Below are positions 7,848 to 16,178 of a stretch of 64,000 nt of DNA, one piece after another. Within the stretch, counting starts at the first letter, position 1, and each line of letters begins with the position of its first letter. Source of the stretch: an uncultured Bizionia sp. Its GTDB lineage: Bacteria; Bacteroidota; Bacteroidia; Flavobacteriales; Flavobacteriaceae. Both the position numbers and the translations under genes were made by a program. Under the pieces are notes generated by a model that was not told where the DNA came from, did not search any database, and was given only the letters and a program-made list of their open reading frames with translations. The DNA lies in the NCBI GenBank assembly GCA_947496215.1, contig CANMCF010000018.1:1-64000 (forward strand), written 5' to 3'.

Positions 7848-9275
7848 TTAAAGCTTATTTAATTTTTGTTGGGCAACTGCTGCTCCAAATGGCCCCAACC
7901 CTGTAGGCGCAAAATACAATGCTATGCCTCCTGACTTTTTGACCTTGAAGCTTAAAAAGCGGACTCCTGCTGGAACTTCCCCCAGAGAAATTGGTTTCTT
8001 GAACCCTTTAAGTATACTGTTTTTCAAACCTTTCAATAACTTTCCATGCCCTACTCCGGAAGTATGAATGTGCCAGTGATCCAATCTTGCCGATAACTTA
8101 CAAGCTGTGTTTCCATCTGGATTCTTGTCACTTTCAAAGGCAATTCGCAACGTTATGGTATAAGAAGGGTTCGGGATGAAGAAAACACCACTTTCATAAT
8201 CTCCTTCTATTTTAAAGGTAACCTTTCTGTTTTTACTTCTTGTAAAGTCATATCCTGTTTTCCCTACATTACTTATTTTAATGGAATCGATGTTTAAATC
8301 CTTCTCACCTTTGGCCTTGTCCTTGAAAATACGACTAAACGCCGCCAGCACCTTTGTTTTACCAAGTGATGCGGTTGATGGAGCTACGGATTTCTTTTTT
8401 TCCCAATAAATGACACCATTTTGAAAATCGCTGAACCATTCGGCTAGATTGGAAGCCATTTGCATTTCATCAGATGTCGGATAGCCATATTTACCTTTTT
8501 CCCAACCAGTTTTTGCCCAAGCATGTCTAATGCCTCCGCGTACCAGTTTTGGTCCAGTGGTCGGATGCCAGTAGATGCTTCCGTTTCCTATGAAGTGGTT
8601 GTATCGTCCTTTTTTGTCTGGAGTCGTTGTTTCATCCGTAACAGGTAAGCTCAAAGCATTGTTGGGGCCACCTACCACATTGTATTTATGTCGTATAGCA
8701 CCATGTACCTCATGTGTCCCTGTTTTCGAGGAGCAATAGATATCGCATTTTTGAAATGTTACGCGCTTCCCTCCTTTCACGGTAGAAGGGCTATTTATGT
8801 TGGATGTCGCAGCTCCTGTGAAGCCAGATCCCAGAGCTTGTGCTTTGGCTTTGATATTTGCTTTGCAATCCGAATCGCTAAGAACACTGTTTGTAACCGT
8901 TAAAGCAATATCTGCATAATCTCCACCTTCATCTGTATTTCGAACTCTAAATGTAACCTTCTTCGTTTGATTCTTTGCAATTGTGATTGCTTTGGAAGCT
9001 GTACCATCCAGATCCGTACTATTGGTTGAAGTTCCTTCGTATAACTTTGCATACTCTTTGATTGAAATCGAACCACTTGCATTCTGCTTGAAGGTAATTT
9101 TCAATTCTATTCGCACTTCTCCTCCACACTTTCCGATAAAAAATGCATGATGTGTCTTTTTGGATGCGTCCAATATAAAGATATCGGAATTCTTGACCCT
9201 TGCCCTTTCATTAGATCCAAATGTCTCATGGTCTAAAATATTCATTACGGACGTGTAACTAATTTTGTTTTGCAT
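7848..9275 (-). CDS. LGFP-repeat protein
   Basis: 475 residues. The centre (about 195-275) has two LGFP-type repeats: AIRHKYNVVGGPNNALSLPV, GRYNHFIGNGSIYW, a second GGIRHAW and KYGYPTSDEM. These repeats bind carbohydrate or cell-wall material in other bacteria, often attached to hydrolases or autotransporters. The flanks are unassigned: residues 1-190 look like beta-sandwich with repeated Thr/Lys strands, and 300-475 hold a second beta-rich domain including RLDHWHIHTSG. No signal peptide is visible at the predicted start (MQNKISYTSV), which is odd for a cell-wall-type repeat. It could be exported by another route or act inside the cell. No catalytic residues identified. Confidence 0.75.
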   Translation of the reverse strand: MQNKISYTSVMNILDHETFGSNERARVKNSDIFILDASKKTHHAFFIGKCGGEVRIELKITFKQNASGSISIKEYAKLYEGTSTNSTDLDGTASKAITIAKNQTKKVTFRVRNTDEGGDYADIALTVTNSVLSDSDCKANIKAKAQALGSGFTGAATSNINSPSTVKGGKRVTFQKCDIYCSSKTGTHEVHGAIRHKYNVVGGPNNALSLPVTDETTTPDKKGRYNHFIGNGSIYWHPTTGPKLVRGGIRHAWAKTGWEKGKYGYPTSDEMQMASNLAEWFSDFQNGVIYWEKKKSVAPSTASLGKTKVLAAFSRIFKDKAKGEKDLNIDSIKISNVGKTGYDFTRSKNRKVTFKIEGDYESGVFFIPNPSYTITLRIAFESDKNPDGNTACKLSARLDHWHIHTSGVGHGKLLKGLKNSILKGFKKPISLGEVPAGVRFLSFKVKKSGGIALYFAPTGLGPFGAAVAQQKLNKL

Positions 9276-9559
9276 AACTTAAAAATTTAATAGGATTAAT
9301 AACGTGTTCATAGCCAACCTTTTGACTTGAACAACAACTCATGCAAAACACCAACATAACAAGTTGGAAATCAACAGGAAAAAAACTAATTAACGACTAG
9401 AAAAAAACCGTTTTAACATAAGGGATTTCCCTTTTTTTTCCTTAGGTGGGATTTATGGGCTATTTGCAAATAGAAACAATTACCACTAAAATTGTTTTCT
9501 TGTTTAATAACATAATTTAAAATACTATCTTTCGAGGCTTTTAAAATTTGAAACGATAT

Positions 9560-10249
9560 ATGAGAAAAGAAAAACACCATAAAGATTGGAATGAAAATAA
9601 AACGAATGACTCTTGGGCAATCTTCAAGATTATGGGAGAATTCGTAAATGGATTTGAAAAAATGAGTCAAATTGGCCCTTGTGTATCCATTTTTGGATCT
9701 GCAAGAACAAAACCAGAAGACAAGTATTACAAACTAGCAGAAAGTGTAGCCAAAGGGATTGTAGAAGCTGGCTATGGAGTTATCACCGGAGGTGGACCAG
9801 GAATAATGGAAGCAGGAAACAAAGGAGCGCATCTAGCTGGAGGTACATCTGTTGGTTTAAACATAGAATTGCCTTTCGAGCAACACGACAACCCATACAT
9901 AGACAACGATAAAAGCTTGGATTTTGATTACTTCTTCGTAAGAAAGGTGATGTTTGTAAAATACTCACAAGGTTTTGTTGTCATGCCTGGAGGATTTGGA
10001 ACTTTGGACGAATTGTTTGAAGCCATCACATTGATTCAAACTAACAAAATAGAAAAATTCCCTATCATACTCGTCGGAAAAGATTTTTGGGAAGGCCTCA
10101 TGGACTGGGTTAAGGCAACTCTTTTGGACAGGTTCTCCAACATAAGTGCCAAAGATCTGGATTTAATCCATTTGGTAGATACCGAAGAGGAAGTCGTAGA
10201 TATTTTAAATACCTTCTACAAGAAATATGGCCTGAGTCCAAATTTCTAA
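9560..10249 (+). CDS. LOG family protein (nucleoside-5'-monophosphate phosphoribohydrolase type)
   Basis: 229 residues from the ATG at 9560; a TTG four codons earlier is less likely. The Rossmann-type core has ITGGGPGIMEAGNKGA near residue 80 and the family hallmark VMPGGFGTLDELFE near residue 140. Those residues bind and cleave the N-glycosidic bond of nucleotide monophosphates in LOG enzymes (TIGR00730), which release ribose 5-phosphate. Cytokinin activation is the plant role; bacterial substrates are often uncertain. It has an N-terminal charged extension (EKHHKDWNENK) usual for this subfamily. It stands alone, about 280 bases from the divergent LGFP gene, with a weak TATCTTTC element just upstream. 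Confidence 0.9.
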   Translation: MRKEKHHKDWNENKTNDSWAIFKIMGEFVNGFEKMSQIGPCVSIFGSARTKPEDKYYKLAESVAKGIVEAGYGVITGGGPGIMEAGNKGAHLAGGTSVGLNIELPFEQHDNPYIDNDKSLDFDYFFVRKVMFVKYSQGFVVMPGGFGTLDELFEAITLIQTNKIEKFPIILVGKDFWEGLMDWVKATLLDRFSNISAKDLDLIHLVDTEEEVVDILNTFYKKYGLSPNF

Positions 10250-10326
10250 AAACACAAACTATTGTTAAACCAATACCATTAAACATATTTTTCCGTTACT
10301 TTAAATAAAAAAAAGCTGTACCCCCA

Positions 10327-13161
10327 TTGAAATATCATTGTTTTAAAACCTTTTTGTGTCTAATTTTTAGCATCTCAGGTTATTGTCAAAATAATCAAAT
10401 TGACGTTAAAGCTTCTTTTGACACAGAAAGAAAAACCATCAATATTGAACAAACCATTCAATATCACAACGGTACCAATACAACATTGGATACCATATAT
10501 CTCAATGATTGGAGTCATAGTTATTCCACCAAGAACACACCATTGGCAGAACGTTTTGCAGAGGAATTCAAAAACACATTTCATTTTGCAAAGAACGAAG
10601 ACAGGGGGTTTACGGCCATAACTTCGATAACTCAAGACAACATTCCTGTGGGGTACGCTAGATTGATGCAACATCCAGATGTCATCAAGGTGACTTTAAA
10701 TACACCACTAGCACCCAACTCCTACTACAATGTGGAATTGAAGTACAGCATCCAAGTTCCCAATGACAAGTTTACCCGTTATGGCATTACAAATGAAGGT
10801 GATTTCAATTTGAGATACTGGTATATGACACCATCCGTATACAATGGGGAATGGCATTACTATAGCAACAAGAATTTGGACGATGCCTTTGTTCCCATAG
10901 CAAACATCAATTTGGAAATAGAATACCCAGAAACCTTCAGACTTGTCTCAGAATTGAATGAAGTTTCCACAACTGAAGATAACAATAGAAAAACAACTAT
11001 TTTAAAAGGTGAAGACAGGGTTAACTCCAAACTGTTTTTAAATAGGGCAAATACCTTTAAAACAGTGGAGACCGATTTTTTTACAATCCAATCCAACATT
11101 GACGAAGAAGAACTCAAACCAACGGACATAGCCATAGCGACGGACAAAATTGCTTCCTTCATCACCAAGAACCTAGGAAGCTATCCTCATGAAAAGGTGC
11201 TGTTGAGTAAAATAGACTATAAGAAAAGTCCAATTTACGGCTTGAACCTATTGCCGGATTTCATAAGGCCTTTTTCAAATCAGTTTCAATATGAGTTAAA
11301 AATTTTGAAGACGACACTTCACAATTATCTCGAAAACACATTATATATAAACCCCAGAAAAGATCAATGGCTATTGGATGGCATACAAATATACTACTTG
11401 ATGAAATACGTCGAGGAATATTATCCCAACATGAAGATATTGGGTACCCTTGCCAACATTTGGGGTGTACGCTCTTTTCATGCTTCAGATTTGAAATTCA
11501 ACGATCAATACAATTTTTTGTACCTACACATGGCAAGGACCAACATAGATCAACCATTGACAATGCCTAAGGATTCCTTGTTGAAATTCAACAAAAACAT
11601 CTCCAACAAGTACAAGGCTGGTGTTGGGTTGAAGTATTTGGATGATTATGTGAACGCTGAAATCATGGAATCTTCCATATTTCAATTCCTAAAGGACAAT
11701 AGACTGAAAGAAACCAACACTGAGGCTTTTGAAGCCTTGTTAAAGACCAAAACCGACAAGGATATTAACTGGTTCTTCGACGAATACATAGCCACCAGCA
11801 AAAAGATAGATTATAGGATCAAAAAAGTTAGAAAAACTGAAGATTCCATAAGAATAACCCTGCAAAACAAAAGGGACAATACGATGCCTATTTCCTTGTT
11901 TACAATAAAAGACGACTCCATTCTTTCCAAACGATGGATAAACGGATTTAAAGGTACCAAAACCATTACAATAGCAAAAAATGGCATAGACAAACTTGCT
12001 GTTAATTACGATCAAGCCATTCCCGAATTCAACATGCGCAACAATTGGAAGTCCCTAAAAGGATTTGTTTCCAACAACAAACCATTGCAATTCAGACTTT
12101 TCAAGGACATTGAGGATCCAAATTACAATCAGGTGTTTTTCATGCCTGAGTTCGGCTACAACTTCTATGATGGATTTTCCCCTGGGTTGAAACTTTACAA
12201 CAAAACGGTATTGACCAAGAACTTACTTTATAAAATTAGCCCAAAGTATGCCATAAAGAGCAAACAAATAGTTGGAAGTGCTTCCATTAGTTACACGGAC
12301 AGAAGAGAAAACACGGATAGCAACTACATAAAATATGGTCTTTCCGGAGAATATTTCAATTATGCACCTAACCTATCCTACACATCTTTCACTCCTTTTG
12401 TAAACTTTAGATTCAGAGACCATAAGAACTTAAGGGACAACAACCGAAGCTCTCTGACACTAAGATATGTAAACATCGATAGAGAAGTCGATCCCACTGG
12501 TTTGTTTGAAACCGATGGGGAACCCAAATACAGTGTTTTTGACATAAGTTACGGGCAAGCCAATCCAAATTTGAAAAACTTCAGCTCTTGGTTTGCAGAC
12601 TTGCAATTGGCCAAGGACTTTGGAAAGTTATCTGCTACTTTGGAATTCAGAAAACTTACAGAAAACAACAGACAATACAACTTACGAGTATTTACAGGTA
12701 CATTCTTATACAACAATACATTTGAAACCTCAGACTTCTTCAGTTTCGCCTTGGATCGCCCTACTGACTATCTTTTTGATTACAATTATTTGGGTCGAAC
12801 AGAAGAGACGGGACTGTTAAGTCAACAATTGATCATTGCCGAAGGTGGTTTCAAGTCAAAATTGGAAACCCCTTTTGCGAATCAATGGATAACGACGGTA
12901 AACACCAGCACGACCATTTGGCGCTATATCATGGCTTATGGAGACGCAGGTATCGTGAATAGTCACGGTAGTAGTCCTACTTTTGTTTACGATGCAGGAA
13001 TACGTCTCAATCTCGTAGAAGACTATTTCGAATTGTACTTGCCAGTATACTCCAATCTAGGCTGGGAAATAGCACAACCAAATTATGATCAAAGTATTCG
13101 TTTCGTCATAACTCTTTCCCCTAAGACATTGCTAAAATTATTCACACGTCGTTGGTATTAG
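10327..13161 (+). CDS. M1-like peptidase-fold protein with barrel-like C-terminus, zinc site lost
   Basis: 944 residues. The start is TTG at 10327: an in-frame TAA at 10306 leaves no ATG, and the first 20 residues form a signal peptide (CFKTFLCLIFSISGYCQ). Residues about 25-500 follow the layout of the M1 (gluzincin) aminopeptidase fold, but where HExxH would stand (about 332) the sequence reads LHNYLEN. The downstream glutamate region reads WLLDGIQIYY instead of W-x-x-E-G. Residues about 560-944 consist of alternating beta-strand segments and end RRWY; a terminal aromatic residue is typical of outer-membrane barrels. It is probably a catalytically dead peptidase-like domain displayed on an outer-membrane barrel. 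Its function is unknown. Confidence 0.7.
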   Translation: MKYHCFKTFLCLIFSISGYCQNNQIDVKASFDTERKTINIEQTIQYHNGTNTTLDTIYLNDWSHSYSTKNTPLAERFAEEFKNTFHFAKNEDRGFTAITSITQDNIPVGYARLMQHPDVIKVTLNTPLAPNSYYNVELKYSIQVPNDKFTRYGITNEGDFNLRYWYMTPSVYNGEWHYYSNKNLDDAFVPIANINLEIEYPETFRLVSELNEVSTTEDNNRKTTILKGEDRVNSKLFLNRANTFKTVETDFFTIQSNIDEEELKPTDIAIATDKIASFITKNLGSYPHEKVLLSKIDYKKSPIYGLNLLPDFIRPFSNQFQYELKILKTTLHNYLENTLYINPRKDQWLLDGIQIYYLMKYVEEYYPNMKILGTLANIWGVRSFHASDLKFNDQYNFLYLHMARTNIDQPLTMPKDSLLKFNKNISNKYKAGVGLKYLDDYVNAEIMESSIFQFLKDNRLKETNTEAFEALLKTKTDKDINWFFDEYIATSKKIDYRIKKVRKTEDSIRITLQNKRDNTMPISLFTIKDDSILSKRWINGFKGTKTITIAKNGIDKLAVNYDQAIPEFNMRNNWKSLKGFVSNNKPLQFRLFKDIEDPNYNQVFFMPEFGYNFYDGFSPGLKLYNKTVLTKNLLYKISPKYAIKSKQIVGSASISYTDRRENTDSNYIKYGLSGEYFNYAPNLSYTSFTPFVNFRFRDHKNLRDNNRSSLTLRYVNIDREVDPTGLFETDGEPKYSVFDISYGQANPNLKNFSSWFADLQLAKDFGKLSATLEFRKLTENNRQYNLRVFTGTFLYNNTFETSDFFSFALDRPTDYLFDYNYLGRTEETGLLSQQLIIAEGGFKSKLETPFANQWITTVNTSTTIWRYIMAYGDAGIVNSHGSSPTFVYDAGIRLNLVEDYFELYLPVYSNLGWEIAQPNYDQSIRFVITLSPKTLLKLFTRRWY

Positions 13162-13637
13162 ATTTCTCTTTTGGATAGTTTAAGTTACTTCGAAAATCTT
13201 TTTTTATACCCAGTTTTAAAACCTCTTTCTCAACAGATCTATTTCAACACTATTCATCCAGCTTAATTAGTTTTCATCTAACCCAAAAACGGTATAACAT
13301 AATTGATTGAATTCCCAACACGCACAACTTCTCCCATTGCATTCCCTTTCCATTCATTCATTTTATCCCGTTAGTTCAAACAACTATATCTAGACTTACT
13401 CACCTATACAACATAGGTTGATCTTCTTTATCATTTTGTCATTCCTTTGTTTTATTTCGATTTTTTACATATATTAACACTCTATATAGCAAATAGTTAC
13501 ATATGAAGCCATAATTACTCAAGATTAATTACGGCTTTTTTTTTATCCTTTTACAAATTGTTAACCCCAAAATCCACCACAATAAAACTATCCTTATGTT
13601 TAATTAATTCATTTATTAACCCTCAAAAATTTTTATT
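13162..13637. other. Gene-free spacer, 476 bases
   Basis: AT-rich spacer. Apart from the terminator at 13507-13544 and a small hairpin (ACCTAT-ACAAC-ATAGGT) near 13411-13427, nothing is recognised. No convincing small ORF was seen. Confidence 0.5.
13507..13544 (+). terminator. Rho-independent terminator
   Basis: An 11-bp stem with one mismatch (13507-13517 with 13526-13536) followed by nine T. It is 345 bases after the nearest upstream stop, so either the preceding mRNA has a long tail or an unrecognised transcript ends here. Confidence 0.75.
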
Positions 13638-16088
13638 ATGTTAAAAAATCATTTTTTACTGATTATTGTATTTTGTTGCAGTGCATTTATGTATGGACAA
13701 TCCAACAAATCTTCTGGTAAAGTGTTTTATGAAATTCAGAATGAAAAAATGGCTAAAAAACCATTTCACTCCACTGAAATTTTAAAGTTAGCTTCAAGTA
13801 ATTCAAACCGAATCGAAGGCATATCCAATGCCACCTATCTTGATTTCGATTTACAAAGATCAAAAAAAGAGCTCGCCTATGAGGCTTCGTTAATTTCGAT
13901 GCCCCTTCCATATGCGATTGCAGAAAATGGTGTTAGAAAGAATGAGGTTTTAAATTTACTTTTACGTAAAGTTGAGATTCACTCACCAGACTTCAGTTCT
14001 AATCACGATTATAAACCTGGGATTCACTATAGGGGAATCGTTGAGGGAGATGCCAACTCCCTCACTTCCATTAGTATTTTTGATTCCGAAATTATCGGTT
14101 TGATTCACTATAAAGGAAAAACACTTACTTTGGGCAAGATAAAAGGTAGAAACTCAATGCATATCCTATATGAGGAGAAAACATCTGGAATAGATGATAT
14201 TTTTGCTTGTGACTCATCTGATGAAGGTATTCCATATACACCAGAACAATTGTCGCCTCCCCCAACAGATGATAGAAGTCCAGGAGACTGTATAAAGGAA
14301 GAAGTTAATATACATCAAACACTTACGAGTTATATAGGAGGCACTGGTCAAGCATCAAATTACGCAACGGGATTGTTCAACAATCATCAAACATTGTGCG
14401 CAAATGATGGTTTTACCGTATCTCTCTCAAAGTTGAACGTATGGAGCAATTCCAACCCAGCACCCTGGTCTTCAAATGGATACAACACTTTAGACAATTG
14501 GCAGAATGCCACTGGTGCCATAGATGGAGATTTGGCATATTGTGCCTTTTATCAAAGCGGTTTTGGAGGAGGTGTAGCTGCCAGCATTGGTGGACTATGT
14601 TCATCCAACCCAGACGGGAGTAAAGCCGTAGGTGGGCATAATGGTTCTGTAAGCAATGTCCCAACATATTCTCAAGATGTTTTCTTGATGTCACATGAGA
14701 TGGGGCATCTTTTTGGTGCTAGGCATACACATGCTTGTGTCTGGAATGGCAATGGAAGTGCTATAGATGGATGCTCTGGTAGTACTGAAGGAAGTTGCTC
14801 GCTACCTCCTTCTGCCAATCCAGGTACGATTATGAGTTATTGTGCCCCAAATGTAGATTTCAATGAAGGGTTTCATCCGCAAGTTAAGAATGCAATCCTA
14901 AATCATATTGCAGGAAGCAATTGCACATCTCCTTGTGGTGTCGAACCGACTTGTACAGATGGAATTCAAAATGGACAAGAAACCGGTGTAGATTGCGGTG
15001 GTCCGGATTGTGAACCTTGTACTACAGATCCTACCTGTTCGGACGGAATCCAAAACGGACAAGAAACCGGTGTAGATTGTGGTGGTCCAGATTGCGATCC
15101 TTGTAGCACAGATCCTACTTGCTCTGATGGAATCCAAAACGGACAAGAAACCGGTGTAGATTGCGGTGGTCCAGATTGTGAACCTTGTAATCAATCTTGT
15201 ACAAATGTGACAATTTCCATAACACTTGATAATTACCCAGGAGAAACGTCATGGGAATTATTAGATGCTTCAGGTACAGTTGTGGCTTCTGGAGGAACTT
15301 ATCAAAATGAGCCCAATGGCACTACAGTAAGTGAAGTTAATTGCCTTGAAGATGGATGTTATACATTTAGCATCAAAGACTCCTATGGAGATGGAATATG
15401 TTGTAGATATGGGTTTGGTTCATATAGTGTAACAGATGACGATGGCAACATCTTGGCTTCCGGTGGAGATTTCAATTCGGTTGAAAATACAGATTTCTGT
15501 GTCGAATCTGGTACCTCCTCCTGTGATGATGTTGCATTAAGCATTAATTTTGACAACTATCCTGAAGAGACGAGTTGGGACATAACAAATGATGAAGGAA
15601 TAGTTGTTGCTTATGGTGGCACATACGAAAATCAAGCGGATGGTTCTACAGTTGAAGTAATAAACTGTCTAGATAGTGGATGTTATACATTTAGTATAAA
15701 AGACACGTATGGAGATGGAATATGTTGCAACTATGGATCGGGATCATACACTTTGATTGATGAAAATGGAAATGTTATAGTTTCTGGAGGGTATTTCGAT
15801 TACATTGAAAGCACCAATTTCTGTATTGAATCTTCATTGCAATATCAGGATCTTTCATTAAACAATGATGATGTTGTTACGCTATTCCCCAATCCAACAA
15901 CAAATATCTTGACGGTGAAGGGAATGGATGTTGCTCATGCAAGCATTTACACACTAATAGGCAAGCGCATACCCGTTTCTGTGGAGAACAATGTCATAGA
16001 CACTAGTAGACTTCCTTCAGGTGTTTATTTAATTCAGTTGAAAGATGACAAGGGTGATATTCTAATCAAAAAAATCATCAAGGAATAA
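13638..16088 (+). CDS. Secreted M12B-type (reprolysin-like) metalloprotease with T9SS sorting domain
   Basis: 816 residues with a signal peptide (about 1-20, ending MYGQS). Residues about 210-430 form the protease domain: HEMGHLFGARH begins at residue 353 and gives the HExxHxxGxxH zinc site, with the Met-turn TIMSYC later. Then come three near-identical 28-residue Cys-rich repeats (PTC-x-DGIQNGQETGVDC), and two ~105-residue repeats of TSW..., YTFSIKDSYGDGICC type. The end is a T9SS type A sorting domain (LFPNPTTN ... LPSGVYLIQL ... KKIIKE). It should be exported by the Sec system and then the T9SS. It is probably a broad extracellular protease, with the repeats as spacers or binding modules. 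Confidence 0.9.
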   Translation: MLKNHFLLIIVFCCSAFMYGQSNKSSGKVFYEIQNEKMAKKPFHSTEILKLASSNSNRIEGISNATYLDFDLQRSKKELAYEASLISMPLPYAIAENGVRKNEVLNLLLRKVEIHSPDFSSNHDYKPGIHYRGIVEGDANSLTSISIFDSEIIGLIHYKGKTLTLGKIKGRNSMHILYEEKTSGIDDIFACDSSDEGIPYTPEQLSPPPTDDRSPGDCIKEEVNIHQTLTSYIGGTGQASNYATGLFNNHQTLCANDGFTVSLSKLNVWSNSNPAPWSSNGYNTLDNWQNATGAIDGDLAYCAFYQSGFGGGVAASIGGLCSSNPDGSKAVGGHNGSVSNVPTYSQDVFLMSHEMGHLFGARHTHACVWNGNGSAIDGCSGSTEGSCSLPPSANPGTIMSYCAPNVDFNEGFHPQVKNAILNHIAGSNCTSPCGVEPTCTDGIQNGQETGVDCGGPDCEPCTTDPTCSDGIQNGQETGVDCGGPDCDPCSTDPTCSDGIQNGQETGVDCGGPDCEPCNQSCTNVTISITLDNYPGETSWELLDASGTVVASGGTYQNEPNGTTVSEVNCLEDGCYTFSIKDSYGDGICCRYGFGSYSVTDDDGNILASGGDFNSVENTDFCVESGTSSCDDVALSINFDNYPEETSWDITNDEGIVVAYGGTYENQADGSTVEVINCLDSGCYTFSIKDTYGDGICCNYGSGSYTLIDENGNVIVSGGYFDYIESTNFCIESSLQYQDLSLNNDDVVTLFPNPTTNILTVKGMDVAHASIYTLIGKRIPVSVENNVIDTSRLPSGVYLIQLKDDKGDILIKKIIKE
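14946..15188 (+). repeat. Three tandem 84-bp coding repeats
   Basis: Units begin at 14946, 15030 and 15114 and encode the 28-residue Cys-rich repeat of the protease. They differ mainly at third codon positions, so they are under selection at the protein level. The array could change copy number by slippage. Confidence 0.9.
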
Positions 16089-16119
16089 AAATAAGATTTT
16101 GTTTAATTCTTTTTTAACT

Positions 16120-16151
16120 AAGAAGGCTGTCTTAATTAAGACAGCCTTCTT
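16120..16151. terminator. Bidirectional terminator between the two protease genes
   Basis: A perfect 32-base palindrome (16120-16135 with 16136-16151) with T-rich sequence on both outer sides, between convergent stops at 16088 and 16179. Confidence 0.85.
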
Positions 16152-16178
16152 CTATTTTTTTAAGTTACTTCTATAATT

